Notes: generated from the letters alone by a model not told the origin. 64,000 bases of DNA from Microbacterium hydrothermale (GCF_004854025.1 NZ_STGM01000002.1:62001-126000); one strand, 5' to 3'; counted from the stretch's first letter, positions 18,786-28,533 are shown. Translations and numbers: made by a program.

Positions 18786-20272
18786 GGAGCCACCGTCGAG
18801 GTCGGGATGGGGGCGGGCTCGGATGGAGTTTCACCGGAACCTCCGTCAGAGTCGCCACCGGATCCGCCTCCAGAGCCACCGTCGCTACCCTCGCCTGAGC
18901 CGTTTCCGGAACCGTCGCCGGTACCGCCGCCGGTGTTACCTCCGCCTGTGTTCCCACCGGAACCTGCGTCAGAACCCCCATTCGAGTCGCCACTGGACCC
19001 CCCTCCAGTGTTCTCGCTACCGGAGTTGGACGACCCTCCTGAATTCGACCCGCCAGTACCGGGGTTGCGCGGCGCGGGGACGACAGGGGTGGAGTTTCGG
19101 ATCTCATCTTCTAGACGCAAAACGCGCTGGTTCTCGGCACGCAGCGCATCGACCGCCGCGGCGTAGACCGGCATCTCCGCGAGACCGTCTCCACCGGCCT
19201 GCTGGGCCGCCGTCACGCGTCCCGCCGCGTCGGTGACCGCCGCGCGGAAGCTCTGCGCCGCGGAGTCGTTCTCGACGACCAGCTTGTTGGCCTCGGACTC
19301 GATCGCTGAACCGAGGTCCGAGAGCTCCGTGCGAAACGCCGACACCGCCCCGCTGACCTGAGACCGCGCGTCGCGTGCATCGGTGATCAACGTGGGGAGC
19401 GACTCGCGCGCGAGGCGCACGCCGTCAATCGCCTTGCCCACGTCGGCGAGCGACTCCTCGTCGATCGATGCGCGCTGATATTCAGGGACGGATACGGCAA
19501 CCGCCATGGCTGCCACCTGAAGAAGCGTCCCCCGTGCGGCTTGTGCTTCCGCCAGAGCAGTCCCATCCACGCGGCCTTCGAGCGCCGCGAGAACGGACTC
19601 GCTGTTCTGGGCCAGCGACGTGGCCTCCCGCACCGACGCGTCATAGAGATCGGCCGCCGTCTGCAGGACCTTCGTGTCATTCGCCAGTTCCGCCTCGCGC
19701 TCACGAAGGCTCACCATCGCGTCATCGGCGGGATTCGCCGTTGCGCGCTGCACCACGGCGAAGGACGCGGTTCCGACGATCGCCACGACCGCGAGGACGG
19801 CGGCAGCAAGGCTGAGATAGTTTACGGCTCCGGCCTTCCGGCGCCCGTTAAAGATCGGGCGCTTGCCGACCTGGGCGAGCTCGGGCGCCTGCCACCCGAC
19901 ATCCTTGGCGGACTCGCCGCCCGCACCAACGAGCGTCGACAGCGTGGCGCGCGGGTCCGGGGACGACGCGGGGCGAGAACCGCCTATCGGCACGGACAGC
20001 GCGATGGGGGAGCCGGGAGCCGGCGCCGACGCAGGAACTCCGGTCAGATCAGTGAGCTTCTGCGAGCGGGACGTCGAAGAATCGAACGTGCGCTCTCCGA
20101 CGAGGGCACGCAACTGCGAGGATTCAGACGCGATTCGCGCGTCATCCGACACGGCGTCCGAGGCTCCCACGAGGTCGCGCAAAGCAGCCGTGTTCGTCGG
20201 CGCCTGTGCCGCCGAACGCGCATTGAGATCCGATTCGGTCGAGGATCCGACGAGCTTTCTGAGATCGTTCAT
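18782..20272 (-). CDS. Single-span membrane protein with five cytoplasmic LxxLVG repeats and a Gly/Ser-rich tail
   Basis: Not recognised as a named family. The 496-residue product has an N-terminal cytoplasmic part with five short repeats at about residues 4-9 (LRKLVG), 31-36 (LRDLVG), 54-59 (LRALVG), 73-78 (LTDLTG) and 111-116 (LSTLVG). One membrane span follows at about 151-173, then an Ala/Glu/Gln-rich probable coiled coil at about 180-400, and a tail of about 100 residues dominated by Gly, Ser, Asp and Asn. The ATG at 20272 follows GGGGAG. It is divergent from the tyrosine kinase gene and coupled to DUF4012 copy A. The repeats look like docking motifs on the cytoplasmic side (inference). 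Confidence 0.75.
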   Translation of the reverse strand: MNDLRKLVGSSTESDLNARSAAQAPTNTAALRDLVGASDAVSDDARIASESSQLRALVGERTFDSSTSRSQKLTDLTGVPASAPAPGSPIALSVPIGGSRPASSPDPRATLSTLVGAGGESAKDVGWQAPELAQVGKRPIFNGRRKAGAVNYLSLAAAVLAVVAIVGTASFAVVQRATANPADDAMVSLREREAELANDTKVLQTAADLYDASVREATSLAQNSESVLAALEGRVDGTALAEAQAARGTLLQVAAMAVAVSVPEYQRASIDEESLADVGKAIDGVRLARESLPTLITDARDARSQVSGAVSAFRTELSDLGSAIESEANKLVVENDSAAQSFRAAVTDAAGRVTAAQQAGGDGLAEMPVYAAAVDALRAENQRVLRLEDEIRNSTPVVPAPRNPGTGGSNSGGSSNSGSENTGGGSSGDSNGGSDAGSGGNTGGGNTGGGTGDGSGNGSGEGSDGGSGGGSGGDSDGGSGETPSEPAPIPTSTVAP

Positions 20273-20433
20273 GGCGTCTCCCCGGCGCATCTCCGGCGCC
20301 GTTCTGCGGATGTCGTAGGGTAGTCGAGGGGGCGCCGAGTACGGCGCGGATTATCTCGGGCAACAATAGCCGCAGAAATCCTGCGTATCCGCCGGGCACC
20401 CACTCACCTAAACGTCAGGCGAATGGACGAGGC

Positions 20434-21858
20434 TTGGAACTGCGCGATTATCTCCGGATCCTGCACGGCAATTGGATCTTCATCCTTGCACTGACCATTC
20501 TCGGCGGCGCCGGCGCCTATGGGTACTCACTACTGCAGACGCCCACGTACCAGGCAGACACGCAGCTCTACGTATCTGTCCGGAGCGACAGCTCGGGAGT
20601 GAGCGAGCTGGCTCAGGGGACGAACTTCGCGCGCCAGGCCGTAATCAGCTTCGTTGACGTCGTGAACAGCGCTGTCGTACTCGACCGCGTGATCGACGAC
20701 TTGAACCTCGACACGACCGCCCAGGATCTCGCCAAGTCCATCAGTGCGTCCTCTGCGACGAACTCGGTCATCATCTCGATACGCGTCACCGACACGAGCC
20801 CCGAGTCGGCGGCGGCCATCGCGAACTCAGTCGGCACCAACTTCGCTGATGTGGTGGTGAATCGCCTAGAGAAGCCCAACGGCGACACTCCGAGCCTGGT
20901 GCGCGTGGAGACGATCGCTCCGGCCCTTGTGCCGACTGCACCGGCGTCTCCGCATATCCCGCTGAATGTCGCGTTGGGCGTCCTGCTGGGTCTCGTGCTC
21001 GGGCTGGGCTTCGCTATTCTGCGGTCCATTCTGGACACGCGCATCCATTCTCTGCACGATATTGAGGCCGCCACGGATTCGCCGGTTCTCGGAGGGATTG
21101 CCCTGGATCCTGAGGCGAAGAAGCGTCCGCTGATCGTGCACGCCGATCCACGAAACCCCCGAGCCGAGTCGTTCCGCAGCCTCCGGACCAACCTTCAGTT
21201 CATCGACGTGGACGGGTCTTCACGCTCATTCGTGGTGTCAAGTGCCGGGCCGGGCGAGGGCAAGTCCACGACCACCGCCAACCTGGCGATCGCGCTGGCC
21301 GAGACCGGGGCGCGCGTCGCTCTCGTCGACGGCGACCTGCGGCTGCCGCGCGTGGCCGACTACATGGGAATCGAGGGAGGCGTCGGCTTGACCGACGTCC
21401 TAATCGGACGCGCGGAGCTCGTCGACGTACTCCAGCAGTGGGGTGCGGGAAAGCTTTTTGTCCTCCCGTCGGGACGGACGCCCCCCAACCCCTCTGAGTT
21501 GCTCGGCAGCCAGGCGATGCAACGGACCCTGGAGGCCCTTTCGGAAGCGTTCGACTACGTTCTCGTCGACGCCCCTCCCCTGCTGCTTGTCACCGACGCG
21601 GCCGTGATCTCGCGCTTCACAAGCGGCGTGCTGATGGTCGCCGCGTCGGGAACGACGAAAAAGCCGCAGCTCACCGCCGCGGTCGACAAGCTGAGCGCCA
21701 TCGGAAGCCGCCTGTTCGGAGTCATCGTCACGATGCTGCCGTCGAAGGGGCCCGACAGCTACGGCTACGGCGCCTACTCGTACAGCGCCCCGCAGGACGC
21801 CGGTACTTCTAGCAGGGGCGAACGACGATCGCGCCGGGGTAGCAAGGCAGAAAAATGA
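20434..21858 (+). CDS. Wzc-like polysaccharide co-polymerase with bacterial tyrosine kinase domain
   Basis: Controls chain length and export of surface polysaccharide. The 474-residue fusion has a Wzz domain with membrane spans at about 14-34 and 177-198, then a cytoplasmic BY-kinase domain: Walker A GPGEGKSTT (272-280), A' ALVDGDLR (296-303) and Walker B VLVDAPP (376-382). The C-terminus has a tyrosine cluster (Tyr443, 445, 448, 450), the expected autophosphorylation tail, then a basic end. Start is TTG after GGACGAGG. It overlaps the phosphatase gene by four bases. Confidence 0.94.
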   Translation: MELRDYLRILHGNWIFILALTILGGAGAYGYSLLQTPTYQADTQLYVSVRSDSSGVSELAQGTNFARQAVISFVDVVNSAVVLDRVIDDLNLDTTAQDLAKSISASSATNSVIISIRVTDTSPESAAAIANSVGTNFADVVVNRLEKPNGDTPSLVRVETIAPALVPTAPASPHIPLNVALGVLLGLVLGLGFAILRSILDTRIHSLHDIEAATDSPVLGGIALDPEAKKRPLIVHADPRNPRAESFRSLRTNLQFIDVDGSSRSFVVSSAGPGEGKSTTTANLAIALAETGARVALVDGDLRLPRVADYMGIEGGVGLTDVLIGRAELVDVLQQWGAGKLFVLPSGRTPPNPSELLGSQAMQRTLEALSEAFDYVLVDAPPLLLVTDAAVISRFTSGVLMVAASGTTKKPQLTAAVDKLSAIGSRLFGVIVTMLPSKGPDSYGYGAYSYSAPQDAGTSSRGERRSRRGSKAEK

Positions 21859-22460
21859 CTTTCTCCATCCTCTCGGTGTGCACAGGTAACATCTGCCGAT
21901 CGCCGGTTGCCGAGCTCATTCTGGCCGAGCGGTTGGCGAGGTTCCCTGATGTTTGCGTGGAGAGCGCTGGAACAGGGGCACTCGTCGGTCACGACGTCCC
22001 ACAGCCGGCCCAGCGTCTGGCTCGTACCGTCGGCATCGACGCATCCGCCCACCGGGCGCGTCAAATCGATCTAGCAATGATCCGAGAGGCCGATCTGATC
22101 GTCGGAATGTCCCGGGATCACCGGCGCCTCATCGTCGAATCATTGCCCGGGGCGATGCGTCGAGCTTTCACTCTCCGCGAGTTGGCCCGTATCGCAGACG
22201 TCGTCGAACCGGAACTCTCGACCATCATTCCGTCATCGGGGGCATCGACGGTGGAAGATGGGATGCGAGCGGCCGTGGCGCTCGCAGCGGCGTTGCGCGG
22301 CACTGTCCCTCCGCCGCCTTCCCCTGAAGCATTCGACATCATAGATCCCTACCGCCGTAACGACGACGTTTTCGCGCAGTCATTCGACGAGCTGGCTCCC
22401 GCCGCGGCGCGTGTGGCGGCATTCCTCGCCACGGCAGCGACGCTCACCGATCCCCGCTGA
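21855..22460 (+). CDS. Low-molecular-weight protein-tyrosine phosphatase (Wzb-like)
   Basis: Removes phosphate from the tyrosine tail of the Wzc-like kinase, allowing cycling of the export complex. The catalytic loop CTGNICRS places Cys9 and Arg15, and the general-acid Asp is in DIIDPYRRND near 164. At 201 residues it is about 50 longer than typical family members, mainly between 115 and 160 and at the C-terminus. Its ATG overlaps the kinase gene stop, so both are made together. Confidence 0.93.
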   Translation: MTFSILSVCTGNICRSPVAELILAERLARFPDVCVESAGTGALVGHDVPQPAQRLARTVGIDASAHRARQIDLAMIREADLIVGMSRDHRRLIVESLPGAMRRAFTLRELARIADVVEPELSTIIPSSGASTVEDGMRAAVALAAALRGTVPPPPSPEAFDIIDPYRRNDDVFAQSFDELAPAAARVAAFLATAATLTDPR

Positions 22461-22741
22461 CGATACACGTCGCCGCGGCACACCACGTGTCGGCGGTGAG
22501 GACGACTCCCGGAGCACTCTGGAACGTGGAATCAGTGGATCCCCGCCGGCGGGGCGTCGACGTTCCTGCCCCTCGGTAGCCGATCTCGCGCAGGGTGAGA
22601 TGCGCAGCATGGGTCGACACGCCGTCATCATCTGACAGACTGATTGCTCAAATCGGGGCTCGAGCACCGTGAGGCCTGGGAAATCCGGATTCGCCCGCTC
22701 GAGCTTTGGTAGACGGCGCGACCGCGAATTGGGGGGCGGAC
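22461..22741 (+). other. Non-coding gap between phosphatase and beta-helix genes
   Basis: The 281 bases hold no credible gene. A perfect 14-bp palindrome, ccccgccggcgggg (22541-22554), could form part of a terminator or operator. A 7-base inverted pair, ctcgagc and gctcgag, lies around 22,660 and 22,700. No clear -35/-10 pair was found, though the downstream gene probably has its own promoter here. Confidence 0.4.
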
Positions 22742-25132
22742 ATGTCGAGGACTACGGCTGTAGTCGCAGCTTTTGCGCTGGCACTGGGGTTCATCGCCCC
22801 ACAAGCCAGCGAGGCGACAGCACAGACCGCGGCGGTTGCGGCGGCTGACCAGCCCGCCCCTTCCGGGCGTTATGACAACAAGGCGCCCGAGGTGCGGTAC
22901 TCCGGCACGTGGGAGACCCTCGGCGCCGACACCCGAGACTACGGCGGCGACGTCGTCAGAACGCGCACGACCGGAGACTGGGCCCAACTGACCTTCAACT
23001 CCACCGGCGTTCGATGGCTCGCACGCACAGGCCCGTACTTCGGAATCGCGCAGGTCTACATCGACAATCAGCCCGTCGCCACGGTCGACCTCTACAGCGT
23101 CAGCACCCAGTATCAGCAGACCGTCTACGAGACCACCAACCTCTCCGCGGGCAATCACACGATCCGCATCGAGAGAATCGGCAAGAAGAACGCCTCCTCC
23201 CCCACCAGCGACATCCTCCTCGACGGCTTCGACGTTCTCGACAAGATCGCCCCCACCAGCGTCACCAACCTCACGGCCGCGAGCAGGTCCAGCGTCGTGG
23301 ATCTCTCATGGGCGGCGAACACGGAGGGCGATCTCTCGCATTATTCGATCTCGAAGAAGGTCGGCGACTCGTCATCCCAGGACCTCTTGGACATCGAGAA
23401 GGGGACGACCAACTACACGGATGCGAATGTCACTCCGGGTACGAACATCGTTTACACCGTCCGGGCGGTGGACACCAGCGGTAATCAGTCATCTCCGTCG
23501 ACGGTGAACTTCAACGCCCCCCTGGGACGCGTGGCCGCATCGGGGCGGTATGACAACAAATCCCCCGAGGTGCAGTACTCCGGCACGTGGGAGACCCTCG
23601 GCGCCGACACCCGAGACTACGGCGGCGACGTCGTCAGAACGCGCACGACCGGAGACTGGGCCCAACTGACCTTCAACTCCACCGGCGTTCGATGGCTCGC
23701 ACGCACAGGCCCGTACTTCGGAATCGCGCAGGTCTACATCGACAATCAGCCCGTCGCCACGGTCGACCTCTACAGCGTCAGCACCCAGTATCAGCAGACC
23801 GTCTACGAGACCACCAACCTCTCCGCGGGCAATCACACGATCCGCATCGAGAGAATCGGCAAGAAGAACGCCTCCTCCCCCACCAGCGACATCCTCCTCG
23901 ACGGCTTCGACGTTCTCGACAAGATCGCCCCCACCAGCGTCACCAACCTCACCGGGTCGGACAACCGTTTGGGTAGTCAGCTGAGCTGGAGCGCGCCGGA
24001 GCAACAGGACATGCGCCGGTTCGACATCTCACGGCGTACGCCGGGCGGGCAGTGGGCCATCGTCGGTAGTGCCGACCCGTCGAAACGTAGCTACATCGAC
24101 ATCGAGGCACCGTACAACGGGAATTACCAGTACCGGGTCGAGTCGGTCGATTGGAGCGGTAATCGCTCCATCGGGGCATCACAGCCGACCATCACGCGGG
24201 GTGCCACCCCCGGCTCGATGAGCCGGTCGTCACAGTGCCCGACCACGGGGGCCACGACGGTTCGCACGGCGACCGAACTGCAGTCGGCCCTCCAGACCGC
24301 CAACCCTGGCGGGGTGATCCGCCTCGCACCCGGCACCTACCAGGGTTACTTCCTCATGCAGCGCTCCGGAACGCTGAGCTCGCCCATCTGGATCTGCGGC
24401 AGCTCTGACACGATCCTCACGCGCGGCTCCACGTCTGCGGGCTTCGCCGTGCACCTTGAGGGCGTTCACGACGTGATCCTGACCGGCATGACCATCCGAA
24501 ACGCCACACAGGCGGTCGCCCTCTCTGGAAGCACTCGCGTCACCGTGTCCGACCTCCGCATCTCGAACACCGGGCAAGAAGCGATCAAGCTGCGCTACAA
24601 CACGACCAATTCGCGCATCGGATGGAACTCGATCGACGGCACGGGAAAGGTCGAGGCGGAGTACGGAGAAGGCATCTACGTCGGAACGAGTCCGGCGAGG
24701 TGGTGTGAGTACACGAACTGCCAGCCTGACGCCAGCGACGGGAACTTCATCGTCCGCAACACCATCAAGAACACGACGGCGGATCCCATCGAGGTGAAGC
24801 AGGGATCCAAGAACGGCGTGATCATCGCCAACACCCTTGACGGCGCAGGACTTCGCGCCGCCGGCGTGACGTCCCTGATCTTCGTCAAAGGCAATGGGTG
24901 GCTGGTTCGCGACAACGTGGGAACCAACTCCCCGTCATCCGCCTTCGCCGCCAACATCGACTATGCCCCTCAGCCGGACTGGGGGAAGAGCAACGTCTTC
25001 GTCGGCAACCGGGCGACCTCGCCCGATTCGACCCGCCCCCTCGTCGCTGTCCGCGAGAACGTGGGGAACCGGGTCGGGTGCTCGAACAAGCCGGGCAGTG
25101 GCCAGCCAATCTCGAATATCGCCTGCGGGTAG
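22742..25132 (+). CDS. Secreted protein with duplicated binding modules, FN3 domains and a right-handed beta-helix
   Basis: The 796-residue product has a signal peptide (MSRTTAVVAAFALALGFIAP, cleavage near residue 30). Two copies of a beta-sandwich-like module follow (about 39-170 and 270-397), each starting SGRYDNK and ending LLDGFDVLD and followed by an FN3 domain (about 175-268 and 400-490). The C-terminal beta-helix (about 505-770) begins with TELQSALQTANPGGVIRLAP and has repeated short strands such as VHDVILTGMTIRNATQAVAL, as in polysaccharide lyases and epimerases. No catalytic residues can be assigned. Placed beside the export kinase, it may trim or bind the exported polysaccharide. 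I chose the ATG after GGGGGGCGG. The two modules are identical at DNA level over 378 bp. Confidence 0.82.
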   Translation: MSRTTAVVAAFALALGFIAPQASEATAQTAAVAAADQPAPSGRYDNKAPEVRYSGTWETLGADTRDYGGDVVRTRTTGDWAQLTFNSTGVRWLARTGPYFGIAQVYIDNQPVATVDLYSVSTQYQQTVYETTNLSAGNHTIRIERIGKKNASSPTSDILLDGFDVLDKIAPTSVTNLTAASRSSVVDLSWAANTEGDLSHYSISKKVGDSSSQDLLDIEKGTTNYTDANVTPGTNIVYTVRAVDTSGNQSSPSTVNFNAPLGRVAASGRYDNKSPEVQYSGTWETLGADTRDYGGDVVRTRTTGDWAQLTFNSTGVRWLARTGPYFGIAQVYIDNQPVATVDLYSVSTQYQQTVYETTNLSAGNHTIRIERIGKKNASSPTSDILLDGFDVLDKIAPTSVTNLTGSDNRLGSQLSWSAPEQQDMRRFDISRRTPGGQWAIVGSADPSKRSYIDIEAPYNGNYQYRVESVDWSGNRSIGASQPTITRGATPGSMSRSSQCPTTGATTVRTATELQSALQTANPGGVIRLAPGTYQGYFLMQRSGTLSSPIWICGSSDTILTRGSTSAGFAVHLEGVHDVILTGMTIRNATQAVALSGSTRVTVSDLRISNTGQEAIKLRYNTTNSRIGWNSIDGTGKVEAEYGEGIYVGTSPARWCEYTNCQPDASDGNFIVRNTIKNTTADPIEVKQGSKNGVIIANTLDGAGLRAAGVTSLIFVKGNGWLVRDNVGTNSPSSAFAANIDYAPQPDWGKSNVFVGNRATSPDSTRPLVAVRENVGNRVGCSNKPGSGQPISNIACG
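22897..23274 (+). repeat. Copy 1 of a 378-bp perfect direct repeat
   Basis: By eye this block is identical base for base to 23575-23952, offset 678 bp (226 codons, in frame). Flanking bases diverge at once on both sides. It covers residues of about 53-177 in the beta-helix protein. Confidence 0.92.
23575..23952 (+). repeat. Copy 2 of a 378-bp perfect direct repeat
   Basis: Second copy of the block at 22897-23274. The FN3 domains after the two copies share little sequence, so identity is confined to the module. This points to recent duplication or ongoing gene conversion. Confidence 0.92.
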
Positions 25133-25134
25133 AG

Positions 25135-26199
25135 CTACCGAGCGGAGCCCGCGAGGTTCTCAAGACGACGGAGGATCATTTCGACCGAGCGCTCGATGGT
25201 CAGCCCCTCGGCGTTCGCCCGGACATGGTCCGATGCGGTGGCCCGAAGAGCCGCATCCGATGTCAGGTCGTTCATCCGATTCGTCCAGGCGTGGGGGTCT
25301 CGGGACTGCACCACGAGTACGTCCGACATCGCTCCGCCCTGTACAAGGAGATCGGCGCACCCATACCGGGACCCGATGAGCGTGGGCTTCCCCGCGAATG
25401 CGGCCTCGACGGCGCTTCGACCGAACGCCTCGCGAACCGACGTACCCACGAAGATCCCACCCGGCTCACGCCAGATATCGGCCGCGCGCGCCCAGCCCCG
25501 ATAGGTCACGTTGGAGGGCAGGGCGGCGATGACGGTCTCCTCGAGGGGCCCGGTGCCGTACATGACGCCTGTCGCGTCGACTTCCCGCATCGCCTCCACG
25601 AACAGCAGCGGGTCCTTGTCCCGGGTAAGTCGACCAGCCCAGATGAATCGCGGATCCTCGGGTCCGAATGTATTCCTATCCAGCGCCGCGACGCCCGCTG
25701 GTACCAGGACCGCCTGGGCGGCGGACCGGATATCTTCGGCGAGCCGCGGGGTCGTCGCCCATACTTCGGGTGCCGCGCGCAGTGCTCGCGTCTCCAGCAA
25801 TCTCTTCACTGTACGCACCGGCAGGGACGCCTCTCCGCGCCCCGGCCACGGAAGGCCGCGCACGAAAGGCACCCAGGTCACTCGGCGACGGAGCGACGAC
25901 CGGCTCATGGCGATGTCGCTCTGCGCGATCAAGGTGATCACGACATCCGCGTTCTGCACGGCGTCCCGTGACAGGACATCATCGTCGATCTGGCGGATGC
26001 CATCCATGCCGTGCGCCGACATCTCCACCGTGCTGATAGCCGGGTCGATCTGTTCGTCCTTCTCGAAGATCGCAGGACGTAGCCCTATGACCGCCGACCA
26101 ATCCAGGCCGGCGGAGCGCGCGCTGCGCACGAGCTCGACGGTCGACATGAACACTCCGCTGCGAGCTGTCAGTGGAGCCGCGACGAGGCATACGCGCAT
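25135..26199 (-). CDS. GT4-type glycosyltransferase
   Basis: A 354-residue cytoplasmic GT-B enzyme. The N-terminal domain starts MRVCLVAAPLTARSGVFMST; the C-terminal donor-binding domain has FIWAGRLTRDKDPLLFVEAM, the usual GT4 pattern, and the E-x7-E-like SVREAFGRSAVEAAFAGKP. Sugar and acceptor cannot be predicted. It ends two bases from the convergent beta-helix gene and is last in the minus-strand run that starts at 29,636. Confidence 0.87.
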   Translation of the reverse strand: MRVCLVAAPLTARSGVFMSTVELVRSARSAGLDWSAVIGLRPAIFEKDEQIDPAISTVEMSAHGMDGIRQIDDDVLSRDAVQNADVVITLIAQSDIAMSRSSLRRRVTWVPFVRGLPWPGRGEASLPVRTVKRLLETRALRAAPEVWATTPRLAEDIRSAAQAVLVPAGVAALDRNTFGPEDPRFIWAGRLTRDKDPLLFVEAMREVDATGVMYGTGPLEETVIAALPSNVTYRGWARAADIWREPGGIFVGTSVREAFGRSAVEAAFAGKPTLIGSRYGCADLLVQGGAMSDVLVVQSRDPHAWTNRMNDLTSDAALRATASDHVRANAEGLTIERSVEMILRRLENLAGSAR

Positions 26200-26203
26200 G
26201 GTT

Positions 26204-27400
26204 TCAGCCCTTCTCGCCGGCTTCCCGGCGGTTGAGCGAGTGAAGCTTGATCGCCAGAGAGGCGAACTTCATCGCGTAAGAGACGGACACTCCGACTGCG
26301 GCGCCCAGCGGCCCGGCCACCGAGGAGCCGATCGTGAGACCGACGACCGTGACGACGGCGAATATGACACCGTTGGCGGCCGTGTACCGCTCCCCACCGC
26401 GAGCCTGGATGAGACCGCCGAGCGGGGAGCAGAGGGCGACAACCGACATGGAGATCAGCAGAACCTGAGTGGCCGGGATCGCGCCCGAGAAATCGTCGCC
26501 GAGAAGAAGGGGGAGGAGCGGTTCGGCGAGCAGTGCAGCGATGATTCCCATCACCCCGCCGAGCAACGTGAGCAGATACAAGCCGCGCGCCGCTTTGCGG
26601 GCCACGGCCGCGCCACCCTTGGTCGCCGACGGCAGGAGCACAGTCGCCAGAGCAGATGCCACCAGAAGAGCGGGGCGGGACAGGCGCGCACCCGCACCAT
26701 AAAGCCCCGCGGCCGCTGGCCCCGCAACCGCTCCTACGATGGCGCTGTCCAACTCGCGGACTTGCGCACTGGTGACGGCGACCCAGAAGGGGAAAGAACC
26801 CCTCAGCGCCTGTCTGCTCGGGCGCGATACCCCCGATACCGAATGGGTCGATCGCCGCAGGACGAGATGCGCGTGCGAGACGCCGTAGACCGCTCCTACG
26901 AGTTGAGCGATGCAGAACGCCAGCACCGGAGCCACGGCCAGCGCCAGAAGGACGAAGAGGACCAAACCGACGAGCCGACGCACGAAGTTGATGGCCGACA
27001 CGACACCGACGGCCCCGTCGGCGGTCGGGATGGACAGATGGGTATCAGTGTTCTTTTCGAGACCGATCCACACCCCGAGGAGGATGGCCTCCGCCGTCCC
27101 GAGGCCCAGAACGAGGGCACTCGCTACGCCGCCCACAATGAGGGCAAGAGTGAGGACATCATTCGTCTTCAATGCCGGACGAATGAGGGGGCTGTGCGGC
27201 GTCGCCGCGCGTTCCTTCAGCAGATAGGTGCCGATACCCAAGTCCGACACGGCTGCGAGGAATGCCCCCACCCCGACGAACGCGACAACGGGTCCGAGTT
27301 CGGAGGGACCGACCAACCGAGCGAGATAGAGGATCGCCAGAACCTGAAAGAGACTCGCGCACGTTCTCGCGACGAAGAGCTGTACGAATTGCCGCCGCAT
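26204..27400 (-). CDS. Wzx-type polysaccharide flippase, copy 1
   Basis: A 398-residue integral membrane protein with about 10-12 predicted spans, belonging to the polysaccharide-biosynthesis/MVF superfamily. It starts MRRQFVQLFVARTCASLFQV and contains the family-like LYLARLVGPSELGPVVAFVG. It would flip lipid-linked repeat units across the membrane. It lies between two glycosyltransferase genes with gaps of two and four bases. A second, unrelated-looking flippase is at 40,223-41,452. Confidence 0.88.
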   Translation of the reverse strand: MRRQFVQLFVARTCASLFQVLAILYLARLVGPSELGPVVAFVGVGAFLAAVSDLGIGTYLLKERAATPHSPLIRPALKTNDVLTLALIVGGVASALVLGLGTAEAILLGVWIGLEKNTDTHLSIPTADGAVGVVSAINFVRRLVGLVLFVLLALAVAPVLAFCIAQLVGAVYGVSHAHLVLRRSTHSVSGVSRPSRQALRGSFPFWVAVTSAQVRELDSAIVGAVAGPAAAGLYGAGARLSRPALLVASALATVLLPSATKGGAAVARKAARGLYLLTLLGGVMGIIAALLAEPLLPLLLGDDFSGAIPATQVLLISMSVVALCSPLGGLIQARGGERYTAANGVIFAVVTVVGLTIGSSVAGPLGAAVGVSVSYAMKFASLAIKLHSLNRREAGEKG

Positions 27401-27402
27401 GG

Positions 27403-28533
27403 CTACCGGCTCGCGCCATGCACGAGCGCCCGGATCTCCCCTGCGTAGCGCTCTTGAGAGAACCGTGTCAGCACCGAGGACTTCCCCGCCTCAGCCACGA
27501 CGCCGCCGTGCTCCGCGTCGGACAAAGCATCGAGAATCGCCGCTGCGAGGGCATCGACGTCTTCGGGGGCAAAGACGAACCCGGTGCTCTTGTCCTCGAC
27601 GATCTCGAGGAGCCCTTGCACCCCGGCCACGACGACGGGGAGATTGCACGCCATCGCTTCCGCCGCGACAGTACCGAACGGCTCGAGCCGCGACGGGACG
27701 ACGGCGACGCGCGCCGATCGGAATGCCTCTTCCGGCTTCTCTACAAACCCCAGGAAATGAACACGCTCAGACATGCCAGCATTGCGAGCCCGGTCGCGTA
27801 GATCCTTCTCGTACCACTCGTAGCCGGGGAAAACACTGCCCGCGAATGCGACGGTCAGGGCCGGGTGGTCCTCCGATAGACGCTGCAGAGCGTCGATGAC
27901 GAGGTCCTGTCCCTTGCGGGGACTCAGACGCCCGACGACCATGACGTCGTACTTTCTGCGATCCGCGCCCTCGGGTGACTGCAGGAACGCGCCCCAGTCC
28001 TTTCCGTTGTAAACGACCTCCACCCGAGGTGGGCGCCTGCTCAGCGCATCCCTGATGAACTTCGCCGTAGCCGCACTGTTCGCGATGACGGACGAGGAGA
28101 AAAGGGCGGGGAGGCACAGAACAGATCGCACGAGGGCTGACGATTCCGTCTCCGCCTCACGCACGTGGAGAAGCACCCGACGCCGAAGTGCCCAGCCGGC
28201 ATACACCCAGACGGGCTGAGTGAGGGTGTTCGCGTACACGACGTCGATGCGGTTGCCCAAGATCACACGCAGCGCGGTGATGAGGCCGATCACGGAGAGC
28301 CCGACGAGCCGAACGAGCCCTGACGGCTTCATCAGGGATTTGCGAAGCACGGGGACTCGACGCTCCAGGACCGGAACACCCGCGCGCCGCAGTTCATCAA
28401 CGAGCGGACCTCCGTTGGGGACGACGACCGTCACTTCGTCGCCTCCCGCCCGCAAATCCAGGATGGTCTGGATGGCCATGCGGTCCGCGCCGTAGAGCTC
28501 TGCGCCAGGGTGGCAATACAGGACGCGTGTCAT
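27403..28533 (-). CDS. GT4-type glycosyltransferase
   Basis: A 376-residue GT-B enzyme. The N-terminus reads RVLYCHPGAELYGADRMAIQ, which resembles the start of the GT at 37,775 (HPSDEMYGADRV), so the two are paralogues of one subfamily. The C-terminal domain has VVGRLSPRKGQDLVIDALQR, FLGFVEKPEEAFRSARVAVV and SRLEPFGTVAAEAMACNLPV, giving the GT4 E-x7-E pattern. It overlaps the downstream DUF1972-type gene by four bases. Confidence 0.92.
   Translation of the reverse strand: MTRVLYCHPGAELYGADRMAIQTILDLRAGGDEVTVVVPNGGPLVDELRRAGVPVLERRVPVLRKSLMKPSGLVRLVGLSVIGLITALRVILGNRIDVVYANTLTQPVWVYAGWALRRRVLLHVREAETESSALVRSVLCLPALFSSSVIANSAATAKFIRDALSRRPPRVEVVYNGKDWGAFLQSPEGADRRKYDVMVVGRLSPRKGQDLVIDALQRLSEDHPALTVAFAGSVFPGYEWYEKDLRDRARNAGMSERVHFLGFVEKPEEAFRSARVAVVPSRLEPFGTVAAEAMACNLPVVVAGVQGLLEIVEDKSTGFVFAPEDVDALAAAILDALSDAEHGGVVAEAGKSSVLTRFSQERYAGEIRALVHGASR

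Noticed and set aside
20273..20433. Divergent promoters between the repeat-protein and kinase genes
   Set aside because: Promoters must exist here, but no -35/-10 pair on either strand was good enough to report.
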